64,000 nucleotides of DNA from Primula veris (lineage: Eukaryota; Streptophyta; Magnoliopsida; Ericales; Primulaceae). The position numbers and the translations under genes are program-made. Where the stretch lies: assembly GCA_963682055.1 (NCBI GenBank), contig OY821742.1, positions 18,224,135 to 18,288,134 of the forward strand. Direction: 5' to 3'. This document shows, piece after piece, positions 1 through 12,292 of the stretch; position 1 is the first letter of the stretch, and the number at the start of each line of letters is the position of its first letter. Under the pieces are notes generated by a model. The model made no database searches. It was not told the origin of the DNA and worked only from the letters and a program-made list of their open reading frames with translations.

Positions 1-2393
1 GGCCGTCAGTCTGTCGTCCTTCCTAAGATATGAGGAAGTTGACCGGTTCCAAATTCATTCAGCCCCAGAGGTGGTGAACTGAAACTCGTTTGTCGCGCGA
101 GATTATAAAGGATCAAGGAGATGTGTGATTTCCTCCTCATCCTAAGAATCTCGAAATATCTGTCGATCATGATATCTTAGACAATATTGAAGCGAAACGA
201 GACTGTCATTGATTACTTGTTCATATATTCGGTGACGACTGATAATATGAACAAATTATGACAGGGAACCATGTACCGTTGCCTGAAGTCAACATAGAAT
301 AGACTGGCCTAATGGAAACTTGCAATCCAAGTAGACTCCTTAGCGAAAGTGTGTTCGGACCTGTAGCTCCAACACCACCAATGTTAAACGAGTTCGTTTA
401 TTTGGTTATTCGTAAGGAAAAGTGATGAGAATAATGAGATTGTAGAATGCTCGCCTAGTAGCGCATGGCTTCTCTCACACCTTGGAATTGATTACGAGAT
501 GGTTGATTTCCTCGTAATGGACATTATAACAGTCCCCTACTTAACCAGTTTAGTAGTTTCCGAAAAACTGAGTATGCAACCATGAATGTGGTAACGGTTT
601 TATCTCTATGGTGATTTAGACAAAGAGATATAGATGAAGGTCCCTGTGTGACTTCATAATGCTTGAATCAAGTAGTTCCCGACCACAGAACACGATTTCA
701 ATTGACTGAGACGTTCACTATATGGATTAATATAATCCGAGCGGATGTGGTATACCGCCTAAGTGAGTACTTGATTAGCTTGGGATACTTTAACAAGTAT
801 TATGCCCTTGCGTGTTTTATTACGCGATCCATTTTTGGATTTCTCCTTCGAGATGAAGGATCTTGGGAAGACACGGTAGTGACTCGGCCCGATGATCGAG
901 TCCCGTAAAGATTGAATCTAAGTCCATGATTCAGACTACACCCAGAAGTTGTTATGACGTTTTAGTCATCATGACGCTAAGTCGTCAGATTTTCCCATGA
1001 TCGTTCGATCACTAGACATTGATATAGACCATGTCCGTCCCTGATGAGACGATGAAGAGATATTGAACCATCATGTTCATATCTAAGTACAATAAGCGCA
1101 TCATTATACTTGGTCTAATGTGCTAGGACGAACATCTCGTATGTTGTGAATGGTACAGCTCGACACAACATCGCGCTAACACGCTGCCATCGAAATGGCA
1201 TAAAAGACATTTTCCCATTACCTTAAGGTAACTGTGGATGAGGGCTTGTCTTATCCCATTTTGCGTCATCGAGTGTACCTACCCCCTTCGGTACTCGAAT
1301 TAACGCAACCCTTTTTCGGTTATACCGATGCTGGTTACTTATCAGACCCGCATAAAGGGATATTCCTAACATGGTATGTCTTTGCCATTAGGAATAAGGC
1401 GATATCTTGGAGGTCTTGGAATGACTCCAAACGAATCACTCTGATCTACTCGTGCTCTATGAGACGACTAGAGAGTGTATATGGCTTCGAGCTCGTAATA
1501 GACATATTTGAATTACATATGCTCCGTCTCACGATTCGGATAAAACACTTGTCTTATTTGAGGACAACTTGTTATTATCGATCAAGAGAGACATGACTAG
1601 ATTATGTTATTTAGCATTTTCTTACCGAAATGAATCTTCACATATGAAGTTTAAGAGCATCTAGTTGAATGCTCGTTCTATTCCACGTTATATTTTCTTG
1701 GATACAATCGTGTGCAAGTAAATGAGGCATCCAGTCGAATGCTCGTACTCTTTCTTGGAATATGAAATCTTTGCACCCAATCGTGTGCAAGTGAGGGGGT
1801 GCATCCAGGTGAATGCTTATTGTACTAATTACTACTTAGTCGAAATTCTCACACCCTGTCGTGTGCAAGTGAGGGGGAGCATCCAGTCGTATGCTCGTGT
1901 ACTTTTTTGTCCTTAGACCAATGTTTTTTCCCACTGGGTTTTCCTTGACAAGGTTTTTAGCGAGACACGTTCTCATCTTATCTCATTTAAGATTGCCGAA
2001 ATTAGGGGGAGTATCCTATTGTATACTTCTTACCACTGTGTACTCTTTTGTCCTTTGACTAGAGATTTTTTCCCACTGGGTTTACTCTAGCAAGGTTTTG
2101 ATGAGACACCTGTTTTGTGGTTGATCCCCTACTACTACCACTGTTGCACTCTTTTTCCTTCGATCAGAGATTTTTCCATTGGGTTTGCTCTGGCAAGGTT
2201 TTGATGAGGCACATTGTTTTGTGGTTAGTTACTTACATGATATTTCGGTCTATATCATTTGGCTACACAGTTTCTCCTAGGTACCGGTTTTGTCCCACAC
2301 TGAGTTTTCCGTCCCTAAGGTTTTTATGTGTTTAGCACTGCGAATGAACTCGACTGCATGAAGACGAAGAATTCAAGACGTCCAAAGGGGGAG
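1..2393 (+). mobile_element. Internal 3' part of a Copia-like LTR element, non-coding
   Basis: This stretch runs into a polypurine tract and an LTR at 2384-2612, so it is the inside of an LTR retrotransposon whose 5' end lies before the window. No reverse transcriptase, integrase or RNase H reading frame is visible; the open frames present are short and have no family resemblance. From about 1700 to 2220 there are degenerate repeats: three blocks around the phrase GTGTGCAAGTGAGGGGG followed by a CATCCAG..GAATGCTCGT phrase (1710-1895), then three blocks built on TTTTTCCCACTGGGTTT followed by CAAGGTTTT and GATGAGGCAC (about 1921, 2069, 2168). The latter block is typical of the region between pol and the 3' LTR in many plant Copia elements. 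A non-autonomous (LARD-like) element or an old decayed copy both fit. Confidence 0.6.
2384..2393 (+). other. Polypurine tract of the LTR element
   Basis: AAAGGGGGAG directly precedes the TG that opens the LTR at 2394. This is the position and composition expected of the plus-strand primer of a plant LTR retrotransposon. Confidence 0.65.
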
Positions 2394-2612
2394 TGTTGTA
2401 GGATATTATTGGACTATTGGGCTTGTACTTTATGGGCCCAAGTGGGCTTATAACCCTACCCCTCTATCTATATAAAGAGGGTTAGGGGTCTTGTATTTCA
2501 CATTCATTCATACATTCTGATTAATAAAGTCTACCTTATTGTTGTCTCTCATACCTCTCTCTATATCTATACATATATCTATATATATCTATAACGAGCT
2601 AATATGTCACAC
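2394..2612 (+). repeat. 3' LTR, about 219 bp
   Basis: It starts TGTTGTAGGA right after the polypurine tract and probably ends in CA near 2612, where it runs into AT-rich simple sequence, so the right edge is uncertain. It holds a TATA-like box (TCTATATAAAGAGGG, about 2465-2480) and an AATAAA polyadenylation signal near 2523, the usual order of U3-R-U5 signals. The partner LTR is outside the window, so age and target duplication cannot be judged. Confidence 0.6.
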
Positions 2613-5211
2613 AATATATATATATATATATATATATAGTGATGCTAGAACAACCCTCGTAAATGACCCAAAAAAATATATCCGGTAAGATGTAATGGCC
2701 TACCCATTTTTATTTGACAATATATCCCTAAAAAAAACTATAAAATAAGAATAATCACTATTTAAACCCATCTTCTTTCTCCACCTACTATTTGACCTAG
2801 TTACCTATGGCTTGTTTGTATTAGAGTACTATTAAAAAAATACATGGTCAATTTTTGACATTTGAACGTACGATAAAATAAGTTAGAAGATAATTTTTTT
2901 TATAACAATACAATCACACCCATGGATATAAGGTAATGTACTTTTAATTTGTTCTCTTCATTTTTCACATAAGAGGTTTGAGTTTGTTTTATAAAAAAAA
3001 TACCTTCACTCAACTTAATTGTTTCAAACATTGAAAACACTTAATTTATTATTAAAGATATTAATGAAATTGTTGATGGATCATGATTTGAACAAATTAA
3101 CAATTCACAAATTCATTTAAAAAATTCATATTTCATCGATACGTCTTTCTATAAACTCTTTTTTAAGTTTTTTCAATTATGAAGAGCTTTTGTAAAAAAA
3201 ATCAAACTACAGACGACTTAATAAATATGCACTTAATAATAAAAACTCATAATAAATACTAAATAGATATGTTATGTGTACATACCACATCAATTGAATT
3301 TTTGATAGTAAAAATATGTGACGTTTTCCCTACATACACATATGTATATATATATATATACTAGTAATCGTGTGCGACGCGTTACGTGTGCGACGCGTAA
3401 TGCAATAAAAATATAAAAAATATGTATGTTATGATATAAATATGTGGATAATACAAAAAAAAAACATAGTTTAAGATTAAAAATAATGTTTGGTTGTTAA
3501 AGAACGATAAATAGTTTTATTAGTTTTTACTTTTTATATTTTTATGGTAGTATGATATTATTGTAATTAATATAAATGTGTAGATATTTTTGAAAAAAAA
3601 ATGGCTAAATTGGAATTTATTATAATGGAATGATAATCTTATAAACTAAGTAAAAAATTTCAATACCCCAATAATATTATTTTAAAGAATTTTTAGTTTC
3701 TCATATTTTAACATACATAATAGCTAAAATTTGATTAACAAGACATCTGATCAATTCATGTATTAAGTATGCTATTTTGCTTACTTTTATATTAAAAAAA
3801 AAATCACCTAATTACAAAAATAGCATTTTACAAGTTAATTTGTGGGCTTTATTAAATTTTCTACTTCAAGATTTTAAAAAAACCATATTATTGTACGTTA
3901 CAATACACGGATTTTTTTTGTTGCCGTAAACAGAGTTTCTTTTTAAATACATTATAATAAAATTCTATTTAAATACTCTCTCTCTCTCTCTCTCTGTGTG
4001 TTTTTTTTTTTACATTTGGAGCTCAATTAAAGCAAGGGTTTTTTCAGTTGGAGCAGTTAAACTCATAATTTCATATGATTTTGATGTTTTTATAGCTTTC
4101 TGTTCTGTAACTAAATCTAACTATTACTAAACCCATCAACTTACATTGTTTTTTTTTTGTTTTTTGTTCTTCTAATTTTGTGGTAGCTTTACAAAATTTT
4201 ATATTAAAAAAAAACAGCATGCATGCTATAGAATCAGATTAACCCATTAGAATAAAAATGATATTTTATTATCATGGTAAATAACTATTGTTACTTATAT
4301 TGTTTTTTTTTTTATTTGTTCCTCAAATAAGTGGTAAATAATGTATTGCATACTATAGAATTAGATCAACCCACTAGAATATAAATGAATCTTAATTTTT
4401 TATGATCATGGTAAAGAACTTTTGCAATGAGTGATATCAGTTGTTTTTTATTTTATTATAATTATGGTTTAATATAAAGAAACTAGTTTCATTTCTATAG
4501 TATTTTGAATGTGTAAGAAATGTATAATATGTGCAATGAGTATAATTTGTGGAAAGTATTCGTAACTGTGTGTTGTAAATGTAAGAAGACAGTCAATTTT
4601 ACAGGGATAGAGAAGGTGAAAACGCAACATTGATAAGTTTTGTAGCTCATGTGACGTATAATTTAACAGTTTAAATTTGACTTTACCCTTAGAATCCACT
4701 GTTGAGTCTCAAAACCTCGTCGTATAGTTAACATAGGTTATGTAATTATTGGGTAAGCATTGTTAAATTTATCTAACTACTTAATATATGTTGAATTATA
4801 TAGACAACGAAAATAACTTAAGGCATTTATTTTATGTGCATCATGTAATTGAAGAGAAACAAGTACTTATACTGCAATGTTATTTTCCCCAATCGCTATT
4901 GTGGTATATTGTCTTATTAAGTTGCGGATCTTGTCATTTCAAAAACAGAGAAATGGTTACCGTAAAGAAAAGAACGAGCGAGTCTCTGAATGTCATAAAA
5001 AGTAGTCGGTCTTTTGGCTAGCCTCAGCTTCAATCTCGTATTCCCATTTCAGCTTTTAAAAAAGTGAGAGTTCCCAAACACTGATTATGTATATATACCA
5101 GCACTTGTGACTCACATATATTTCATTAATAAGATTCAAGAGGAAATCATCTTCTGAGGGTCTTGAAAATTACTGTTTCTGAAATTCTGATTAATTCAAT
5201 CAGAATTCTCA
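2613..5211. other. AT-rich intergenic DNA with simple repeats
   Basis: No gene is supported here. It contains an (AT)n run at about 2614-2638, a (CT)n run at about 3976-4002, and a tandem pair of a GC-rich 16-mer (CGTGTGCGACGCGTTA, 3369-3400) standing out of AT-rich DNA just after another (TA)n run. A TATATA..ACTAG run followed by GTGCGACGCG resembles the start of some plant Helitrons or non-autonomous elements, but no second end was found. The stretch from about 5090 probably holds the promoter and leader of the F-box gene at 5212. Confidence 0.5.
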
Positions 5212-6849
5212 ATGGCATTGTCAAAAAATGGGTTTGAAGTGAGAGGTGGCCAGGTGGATTGGATCAGCCGTTTACCTGATGAGGTTCTTTGCCACATTTT
5301 ATCCTTATTCGCATGAGTGTACTTTCTAAGAGGTGGGAGAATCTGTGGATTTTAGCAACAAAAATTGATTTTACTTTTGATCTCGATGAATATGAGGGCT
5401 ATACAGATAGTTTTACTCACTCTATTGAAAACTTCTTATTTCTTCGAGACAATTCGTGTATCGAAAGCTTTAGGCTATCTCATACATTGCGAAATCCAAC
5501 TATTGACGGTCTACGCCTAAGTTCGTGGCTTTTTGCTGTTCTTACTTGCAATCTCCGTGTATTGGATCTTGAGATGGGAAGTGATTACCTTGGAGAATTG
5601 CCTTGGATGCTTTTTAATTGCAAAACCTTGGTGAGTCTAAAGATCAGCGGGGCTTTCATCTTTAGTGTCCCTTATTATGTGCTTTTGCCAAACCTTACTA
5701 CCTTTGTCTTAGATGGCGTTATATTCTTGGATGACGTGTCCATTCCCAAGTTTCACTCGGGCTGTCCTGCCCTTGAAGATTTACAACTTTTAAGGGATTC
5801 AAGTGGATGTAACCCTGCAACAATGTATATTTCTCACTCTACACTGAAGAGATTGACATGGAAACTTGATGATGTGGATCACGAAGAAGACGATAGATAT
5901 CCGTGTGAGATCAAGGTTGATGTCCCGAAACTTGAGTTTATCGAACTAAGTGGTCGTTGGTTGAGTGATTTGGGTGTGAATTACTTTCCTTCAATTAACA
6001 AAGCAGTTGTCTTTAATTGTCAAGCATACGGTTGGGAAGATATTACTGAGCATGAAAATAAGGTGCTTGCATTTTTGAGAAGTATCGTAAATGTCGAGTA
6101 TCTATCTCTTGCCCTTGAAAATTTAAGAGCAAGTATTTTCTAAATTTTAGTTTACACTTAATTTTGTGTTTTTTTTTTATTTCATTTATACGCTTCCCAA
6201 AGATTTTGATTATGGATAAATTTATTTGGATACAGCATTGTTTCCATTTCGGTGGACTCGACCTGCCAAAATTTAGCAATTTGGTCCAATTGAAGATATA
6301 CATAACAGCAGCCAAGTTCTCGAAGCCGTTGATGTGGTTTCTCGAAAGTTCTCCTAAACTAGAAGTTCTGTCATTGCCTTGTGTAAGTTTTTTGGATATT
6401 TGTTTATAAAATATTTTACGTTTTCTTCATCTAATGATACTGATAGAGTATGTTTAGTTTGTTAGCAAAATTAAAATGGTGCCTATCAAATTATTGTCTA
6501 CATCATATTTATTTCCCCCTTCTTACTTTACTAGGGAGTTGAATCAGAAGAAATGGACTCTTGACGATGATGATATGGAAGATTTCCTTAACTTGAGCTG
6601 GCATGGACCTCAACGTGTTCCTGAATGTCTAACCCATAACCTCAAGAGGATCTGTTTAGGTGCTTTTCTGGGTAAGAAATAATCGCTCGAAACAGTGAAG
6701 TATTTGTTAGAAAAGCACTAATTTTGGAAAATATAACGTTGTTTTCCACATACTCACCAAGTAGTTTTGAATTTGTCGAGCTTATGAGAGAGTTGTCGAA
6801 TCATCCATGGGGATCAGCTAACTGTCAGCTTGATTTTTCGCATGGTTGA
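5212..6849 (+). pseudogene. F-box/LRR/FBD-type gene, broken
   Basis: Intact members are SCF ubiquitin-ligase substrate adaptors with an N-terminal F-box, leucine-rich repeats and a C-terminal FBD domain. Reading starts at the ATG at 5212 and gives an F-box start (VDWISRLPDEVLCHILSLF) that meets a stop at 5314-5316. The family continues in another frame as SVLSKRWENLW from about 5316, so the middle of the F-box is deleted with a frameshift. LRR sequence runs open to about 6128. A second exon (6236-6382) ends at a clean GTAAGT donor; a third starts near 6535 but in a frame that does not join exactly. In the FBD domain there is an in-frame stop at 6680-6682, then a one-base frameshift near 6713-6718, after which recognisable FBD sequence (ENITLFSTYSPSSFEFVE) runs to a stop at 6847-6849. 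Several independent lesions make a functional full-length protein unlikely. A truncated LRR/FBD product from the internal ATG at 5289 or 5313 cannot be excluded. Confidence 0.8.
6129..6235 (+). other. Probable GC-AG intron in the F-box/FBD pseudogene
   Basis: The LRR reading frame ends at 6128 on a codon boundary and is followed by GCAAGT, the consensus of the rare GC donor class. The acceptor GGATACAG ends at 6235, and the following codons (HCFHFGGLDLPKFSNL) continue the family sequence in phase 0. A GT donor three bases on (6132) would not keep the phase. The intron would be 107 bp. Confidence 0.5.
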
Positions 6850-8013
6850 TTCGTCGCTTACATACATTATGATAACTTGATCTATTTTGTATAATTGGTT
6901 CCATGGTTGCTCTAGATATGAAAGATTGAAAATTCAAGTGCGTTGTTTAGTTGCGTAATTATGTTGCATTAAAGAAGCTGTACTTTTATACCAATTTATT
7001 TGCAGTTCCGTTGATCTCATCAATACTTCCATCATTGTGAATCACCAACTAGTAGTTGTCATTGTTTTCGTATTGAAGTTTATAGCTAGGAAAACATAAA
7101 CAATGCCCCGTATTGTTTTAATTTAATTAGTTATGTATTGAAGCGTTGTTTAGGTGGAGATAAATCATCGATAATATAGAAGTAGGTACTCCAGTGATCA
7201 TGAGAGGAGAAATTTCATAAAAGCAAAGGGCTTAATATGGAACCCGGATTCTGGAAAATGAACTAAAAAAATTTCTGATGATTGCAAAGGAGCGGGCGAG
7301 TTTATGAATTCGTACCAAACCCCATTTAGTTTCACTGTTTCTGACAATTAAGGGGAAAGCCAAGATACTTAGTTTGGCTCCACAAAACCCTGGAGTATAG
7401 AAGCTGAAATGAATTACTTCATCATATAATTTCTAACCTTTTTAAGGCCAAACTCAACCTTTAAGTTGATTAAACAAAAACTGTAAAACCAATACGGAAA
7501 AAAAAACTGAGCTCAACACAGCCTAAAGTATTGAAAGAGAACTTCATGACTGCTAAGAAAAAGTTGTTTGTGACTGATGTATCTTCAAACTTGCTTTGTA
7601 ATGATAAGTTCTCAATAAGCATGTGATGTTTGGGTGATAAATATTTGCAAAAAACCATTTTTATTTCGTGTGTAACTGAACGAACATCATGTGATGTACT
7701 TCAGTATTTTTTATCAGGCTGTATAGTATTTTCTGAAGTCTATCCTGTAACCATGCCAAATATGCAACTGCTTACAATAACAAGTAGTCTGGTGATTGTT
7801 AATCATTTCGATATATTTCCATCTTACATAAAGTTTACAACTACAAACAAAAGGAAAACTGAAGTCCAATGTAATTATCCAGTAAACACAGATTGAGAAT
7901 TCTAGATGTGAATATTAAAGATGCTACACGAAGATAAGTGCAAAGATTAGCAGCAACATATCCAACAATGCATTTCCTTCTGAAACTGAAACAAGCGAAA
8001 TAAAATGGAATAA
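6850..8013. other. Intergenic DNA between two convergent genes
   Basis: No gene is supported. The right part probably contains the 3' untranslated region of the minus-strand GRAS gene that ends at 8014. Short open frames here have no family resemblance. Confidence 0.5.
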
Positions 8014-9411
8014 TTATCTCCGACACCTCCAGGCGGAGACTGAGAAAAGAGGTCTATCTTGCCAGCAAATTACAACGGCCCCATTTTGTTCTTTAATTTT
8101 GTACCCGTCACAACAGTAACTTTGCAACAGCCTCTTAGCCTGTAACATACCATAATAGCTCAAAGGCACACTCCCAAACCCTGCTAACCCGAACCTTTGA
8201 ACCCATTTTTCTAACTTCTCATGCCTTTTCTTCCTCTCGGCTCCTTCACATGCGATAATGTTTTTAATCTCTTTCCCAAATAACATTTTCTCCACTTTTA
8301 ACCTCTCCAAGGAAGTTCTCGGCAGAGTAGATTCCAAACAATCAAACAAAGCTGCATAGAAGTATAAAGATTCCGACAACCTCTCCATTAGCGTAGATCC
8401 ATTGTGGTTAGAGTCTTGGTCGGTAACTAACATGATTTTTGGCGACAAACCCCACAAAGCATTAAGAAGACCGTCTATTTTACAAGTGACATTTGGCGAC
8501 GAAGAAGCCGAATATTCATGAATAGCGCTACTAATTTTATTATGACAATCTTTTTCTAGTGTACCTTGGTTCATATGAAGGGCTCTTTGCATATTTAGCC
8601 CATTCCTCTTTTTTATTTCATTATCATCTTTAGCTAATAGAGTATGCAATTGAAGAACCGAGCTAATAGCTAGAGCCTCCCCCGTTTTCACACGAAGCTT
8701 CTCAACATCGAGATCCTCTAACTTGCACACTATCGGATTAAACTGAAAAGGAATATCCAACTTTTCAGCCTCTTCGGTTAGTAAATGAGCCATTTGGTCC
8801 AAAACCTCTTTTTGCGGATGAACGGCTGTGATTCTAAGATGAGGAGGTCCCTCGGGCCTAGCGCTTAGATCTTGAACAAGGGCCCGCCACTGTGCAGGCT
8901 CGGTTGCACTAAGATCTATTATGTGTACAATCTTTTCCCCTTCCATAGCCTCAATAATAGCTTGATTGGTGACCACAAAAGCAACTTTTAGAAACGGGAA
9001 AAACTCAAAAAAGAGCTTCTTGACGAGAACATCTTCGGATAACGAGGAGATCTTTGTCGAATTCAAGGCTTTGTAAAGCCCAGGCCAGCTTTTGAGGATC
9101 CTCTCAGCGAGTGCCTCGGTGAAATAAGCTGCAATCCGCTGCATGGTATCCCCATCGGAGGAAGCAAGGTGAGAAATTTGGTCGAGGCTAATATTCGCAT
9201 TTTCAAGACTTCCGTTAGATACGTGATTTGCACATGCGAGTAAAAGATGGATTAAGTAAAGGCCTCGTTCTTCGGACTTGAGCTCTTTTAACCAAGGGTA
9301 TGGTGATCCAACGATAGGCGAGTTGTTCGACATTATTTGGAAAGATTGGATAGATGATGATGAAGTTACAGATGATGACGACCCTTCATCTTGAAACATC
9401 GGTTTACGCAA
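8014..9411 (-). CDS. SCL3: GRAS-family transcriptional regulator, SCARECROW-LIKE 3
   Basis: One uninterrupted exon encodes 465 aa. The GRAS landmarks are in order: first leucine-rich region with HLLLACANHV (about 55-64), the VHIID motif at about 162-166, second leucine-rich and PFYRE-like region, and the C-terminal SAW motif ending SVSAWRCRR. No DELLA or TVHYNP region is present. The phrases ERGLYLIHLLL, DGDTMQRIAAYFTEALAERI and SSVLQLHTLLA match the SCL3 branch closely, as does the length. SCL3 in Arabidopsis is a nuclear co-regulator that promotes gibberellin responses and is itself controlled by DELLA proteins, mainly in the root endodermis; that role is inferred here from family identity. 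An alternative start is Met5 (MFQDEG), which aligns with the conserved beginning of the family. No disruption is visible. Confidence 0.93.
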   Translation of the reverse strand: MRKPMFQDEGSSSSVTSSSSIQSFQIMSNNSPIVGSPYPWLKELKSEERGLYLIHLLLACANHVSNGSLENANISLDQISHLASSDGDTMQRIAAYFTEALAERILKSWPGLYKALNSTKISSLSEDVLVKKLFFEFFPFLKVAFVVTNQAIIEAMEGEKIVHIIDLSATEPAQWRALVQDLSARPEGPPHLRITAVHPQKEVLDQMAHLLTEEAEKLDIPFQFNPIVCKLEDLDVEKLRVKTGEALAISSVLQLHTLLAKDDNEIKKRNGLNMQRALHMNQGTLEKDCHNKISSAIHEYSASSSPNVTCKIDGLLNALWGLSPKIMLVTDQDSNHNGSTLMERLSESLYFYAALFDCLESTLPRTSLERLKVEKMLFGKEIKNIIACEGAERKKRHEKLEKWVQRFGLAGFGSVPLSYYGMLQAKRLLQSYCCDGYKIKEQNGAVVICWQDRPLFSVSAWRCRR

Positions 9412-9466
9412 TAATATATTCTAAATTCAAGACAGATTACTAGATTAGGATTATCCTTTTCTAAAC

Positions 9467-9661
9467 CTGTATTGTTTTGGCGTAATTTGGTGATTATCAA
9501 CACTAAGCAAAGTACCAAAAACAGAATCAATGAACAATCAAGCACTATATGTTGTGACTTGAGCAAATAAAGATCATAAGGGAAACTTATATATCAATAA
9601 ATTTGATCAAAATATCAAAATATTAAAATCCTGAAACAGAGAGAAAACAGGGGAAAGTTAC
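9467..9661 (-). other. Probable 5'UTR intron of the SCL3 gene
   Basis: On the minus strand CAATTTG|GTAACTTT forms a good donor (GT at 9661-9660) and CAATACAG|GTTT a good acceptor (AG at 9468-9467). It removes 195 bp of AT-rich sequence from the leader and leaves the coding start at 9411 untouched. Confidence 0.45.
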
Positions 9662-9769
9662 CAAATTGAGATAAAGATATCTCCCAATCCACAGCAAGAA
9701 AATGAAATTCCTTTCTGGGTATTTCAATTCATCAAAAACCCATAAAAATTCCCATTAAAACTCACTCAA

Positions 9770-9930
9770 TTCCTTTCTTGATCTCTCTGCCCCAAACCAA
9801 TATGTAATTTCCAGAAAGAGAGAGATATATAGATAAATATAGAGAGAGAAAGGTGGTCTGGTGATGGTTAAGTAAAGTTAAGAAATGGGTATTGAATGCA
9901 CGTTAGATAGGGAAGCGTTTTGTCGTTACA
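9770..9930 (-). promoter_or_regulatory. SCL3 leader and promoter region with GA/CT-rich tract
   Basis: On the minus strand a TATCTATATATCTCTCTC tract lies around 9820-9850, followed by sequence that reads into the leader. A TATA-like element plus a pyrimidine-rich initiator is common in plant promoters. The transcription start cannot be fixed from sequence alone. Confidence 0.35.
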
Positions 9931-11853
9931 GTTTTGGTTGTTTCCCACTTTTCAAGAGCAGATTATGGAATTAGTAAGGAACAGAGCTTACACACAAAGA
10001 AAAGATAAAATATTAAATAATATAGTAGTAGTATTTATTTATTAAGTTCCTCTCACTATATAAAGCAACTTTTTGGTTAAATATTTTGTCTCAACTTATG
10101 AATTGGGAATAATATTCTCAAATCTCAGCTTAAGTCCAAACATACCCTAACAAAGACAGAGAAATGATGCCCCCTTAAGTTTTTGTTTTATAGTGGGGCA
10201 TGTTTGGGAAATGCAAGAAACCACTTTCATGTAATTACAAAAACTAAAGTCTTGTTTTCTTGGCAAAAGCCCAAAGACCTTCAAATTGGTGTTATCTCTT
10301 CACTTATATGTAAAGACAAAGGGACAAAGAGGTTATACATACTTCCAAAACTACATACAACACTTATCTATCCACTTGTTTGAGTCTTATGGTGGCCTAC
10401 GCCACCCACCCATTACTTTTTGCATAACCCCCAAGATAACTTTCATTCTATAACGCCTCCTTTTTTTTTTTTCTTTTTTTTTTTATGTAATCCCATTTTT
10501 TTGTTAACTTTGTAGCATGACACCATGATATGTTAATAAGCCATGTCACTTCACTAATAAGTAAGTTGTGTAAAATTGTGTGATCAAACTATGGTACAAA
10601 CAAATTAAAGTGGACAAGTCTAGATTGGGTTTTTTTTTGGTTAACTTAGTAATATGACGTTATGATATATTTATAAGCCATGCCGCTTGACTATAAGTAA
10701 GTTGTGTAAACGCATTAGGAATATTTTAATGGGTTCGAGTCTTGTTAACGGGTTAACTGTGAAATCACCAAACTATTGAAGGAAACAAATGAACAGTGAC
10801 GGCCTACCGATACATTAGTTTGGACCGAATGTTTTCACCCACACATTTTTTATAAAAGAACAGAAAAACTAATCCACATTTGTATTGTCTTTCTTTATGC
10901 AAAAAAAATAAAATCAACCTATCACCCGAGCAAAGTGGTTGGTTGGACTCGCTCATGAACCGTCTCTGCAAATGAAAGTGGATAGGTCTGGTTGATACTC
11001 TAAGTATATCTTATTCGTTATCAGAGTTTGAGTCCTAACATTTCTAATTTGAGTCTTGATCAATGTGAGAGCAATTGAATATAAAGAATGAAAATAAATT
11101 GGTTTTCAATACGTAAACTTCCAAGAACCAAGTGGTAATATAAGAAAAACACCATACAATTTATGTGTCATTAAAGGTATTTTGTATCTTAATTTCATGA
11201 TAACAGATATCCATCATCATGTTATGCCTTAAATCAAAGAATTTGAGGTCACCCATAAAAAAAGAAGAAGATAGTTTATTAGTAAAGAATTGTTTTCAAA
11301 CTAAGTACTTGCTCGTTTAAAACAAACAAAAAGTGTACTACTATAATCTATTAGTAATAGGATGATCAAGTACGAAGAGATTAATTCTTCAAAAATCTAC
11401 AATAAATATTATTAAAAAACAATCAACTTAGAATATATTCAATGAGGAATTTTATCAAATTTAGTTGAGATAATCAATTCTCATAAAAGACTAGAACCGA
11501 CTTCAGCGAAACACCAGAACTCTACGGTAAATAAGTTGCGGAGAGGTTTTTCTTAAACTTGTTAAATTTGCTAGTGTATATATAACTCCAGGTAAAATAA
11601 GTAGGATTAACTAACCATAAGAACTATACCGGAAGTATTAAATTGATGTATCAGACTAGCTACAAGAATTAACGATCGAAGTATTCATCTATTAAAATTT
11701 TCACAATTCAATTGAAAGATATGTAAGTTAGTTTGAATTTTTATTTTGATCATATTGTTTATAATATGCCTAAATTTAACTCCGAATTCTCTAAAATGTT
11801 TTATTTTAGTATAAATTCATATATAAAGATATGTACGCATGCATATATACATG
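9931..11853. other. Intergenic DNA, no gene seen
   Basis: AT-rich sequence with a T-rich tract at 10460-10485 and the two-copy repeat listed separately at 10502-10710. No coding region or structured RNA was recognised. Confidence 0.5.
10502..10710 (+). repeat. Diverged two-copy direct repeat, unit about 135 bp
   Basis: The phrase running from GTTAACTT through CATGATAT, ATAAGCCATG and AAGTAAGTTGTGTAAA occurs at about 10502-10575 and again at about 10637-10708 with scattered differences. The copies are degenerate, so this is an old duplication. Confidence 0.6.
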
Positions 11854-12171
11854 TAGAGCTGGAAAATATTCCTGAAATCCATATCCGATCCGACATCCGA
11901 CCCGGTCCTGATCAGAAAATTTTCCGACCCGATGTTGTCCCGATCCGAAATGTAGGACTTTTGTCCCGTCCCGAACTAATTCGGTTCGGGATCGGATTTT
12001 TATTCAATCTCGATCGATTTCCCAACCCGATAGAATTAATATACATTAAAAAATATATTTTTTTTAAAAAATCTTATTATGAATAGTATGAGTTTTTATT
12101 TATTAAAAAAAAATGAACTTACTCTCACCTCTACTCTATTTACTAAGTAACACATTTTTATTCTCCCTCTA

Positions 12172-12232
<61 letters not shown>
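12172..12232. repeat. (AT)n microsatellite
   Basis: About 60 bp of nearly pure AT dinucleotide inside the hAT-like element. Confidence 0.9.
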
Positions 12233-12235
<3 letters not shown>

Positions 12236-12292
12236 AATTGTATGTAAATGTATATTTGTTAATTTAATCACTGATTACCTTTCATCATATAT

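Noticed and set aside
1234..1596. 120-aa frame in the first LTR element
   Set aside because: No match to gag, pol or any known domain; surrounded by stops in a region with no coding signature.
3361..3400. Helitron 5' end
   Set aside because: The ACTAG..GTGCGACGCG text is suggestive, but no CTRR end with hairpin was found, so it is only noted within the intergenic entry.
9366..9566. Upstream extension of the SCL3 protein (66-aa minus frame)
   Set aside because: It overlaps the leader and the probable 5'UTR intron; the family protein starts at or near 9411.
11733..12086. 117-aa frame
   Set aside because: It covers the hAT-like element end; the PDQKIFRPDVVP-type text is a translation of CCGACCCGA repeats.
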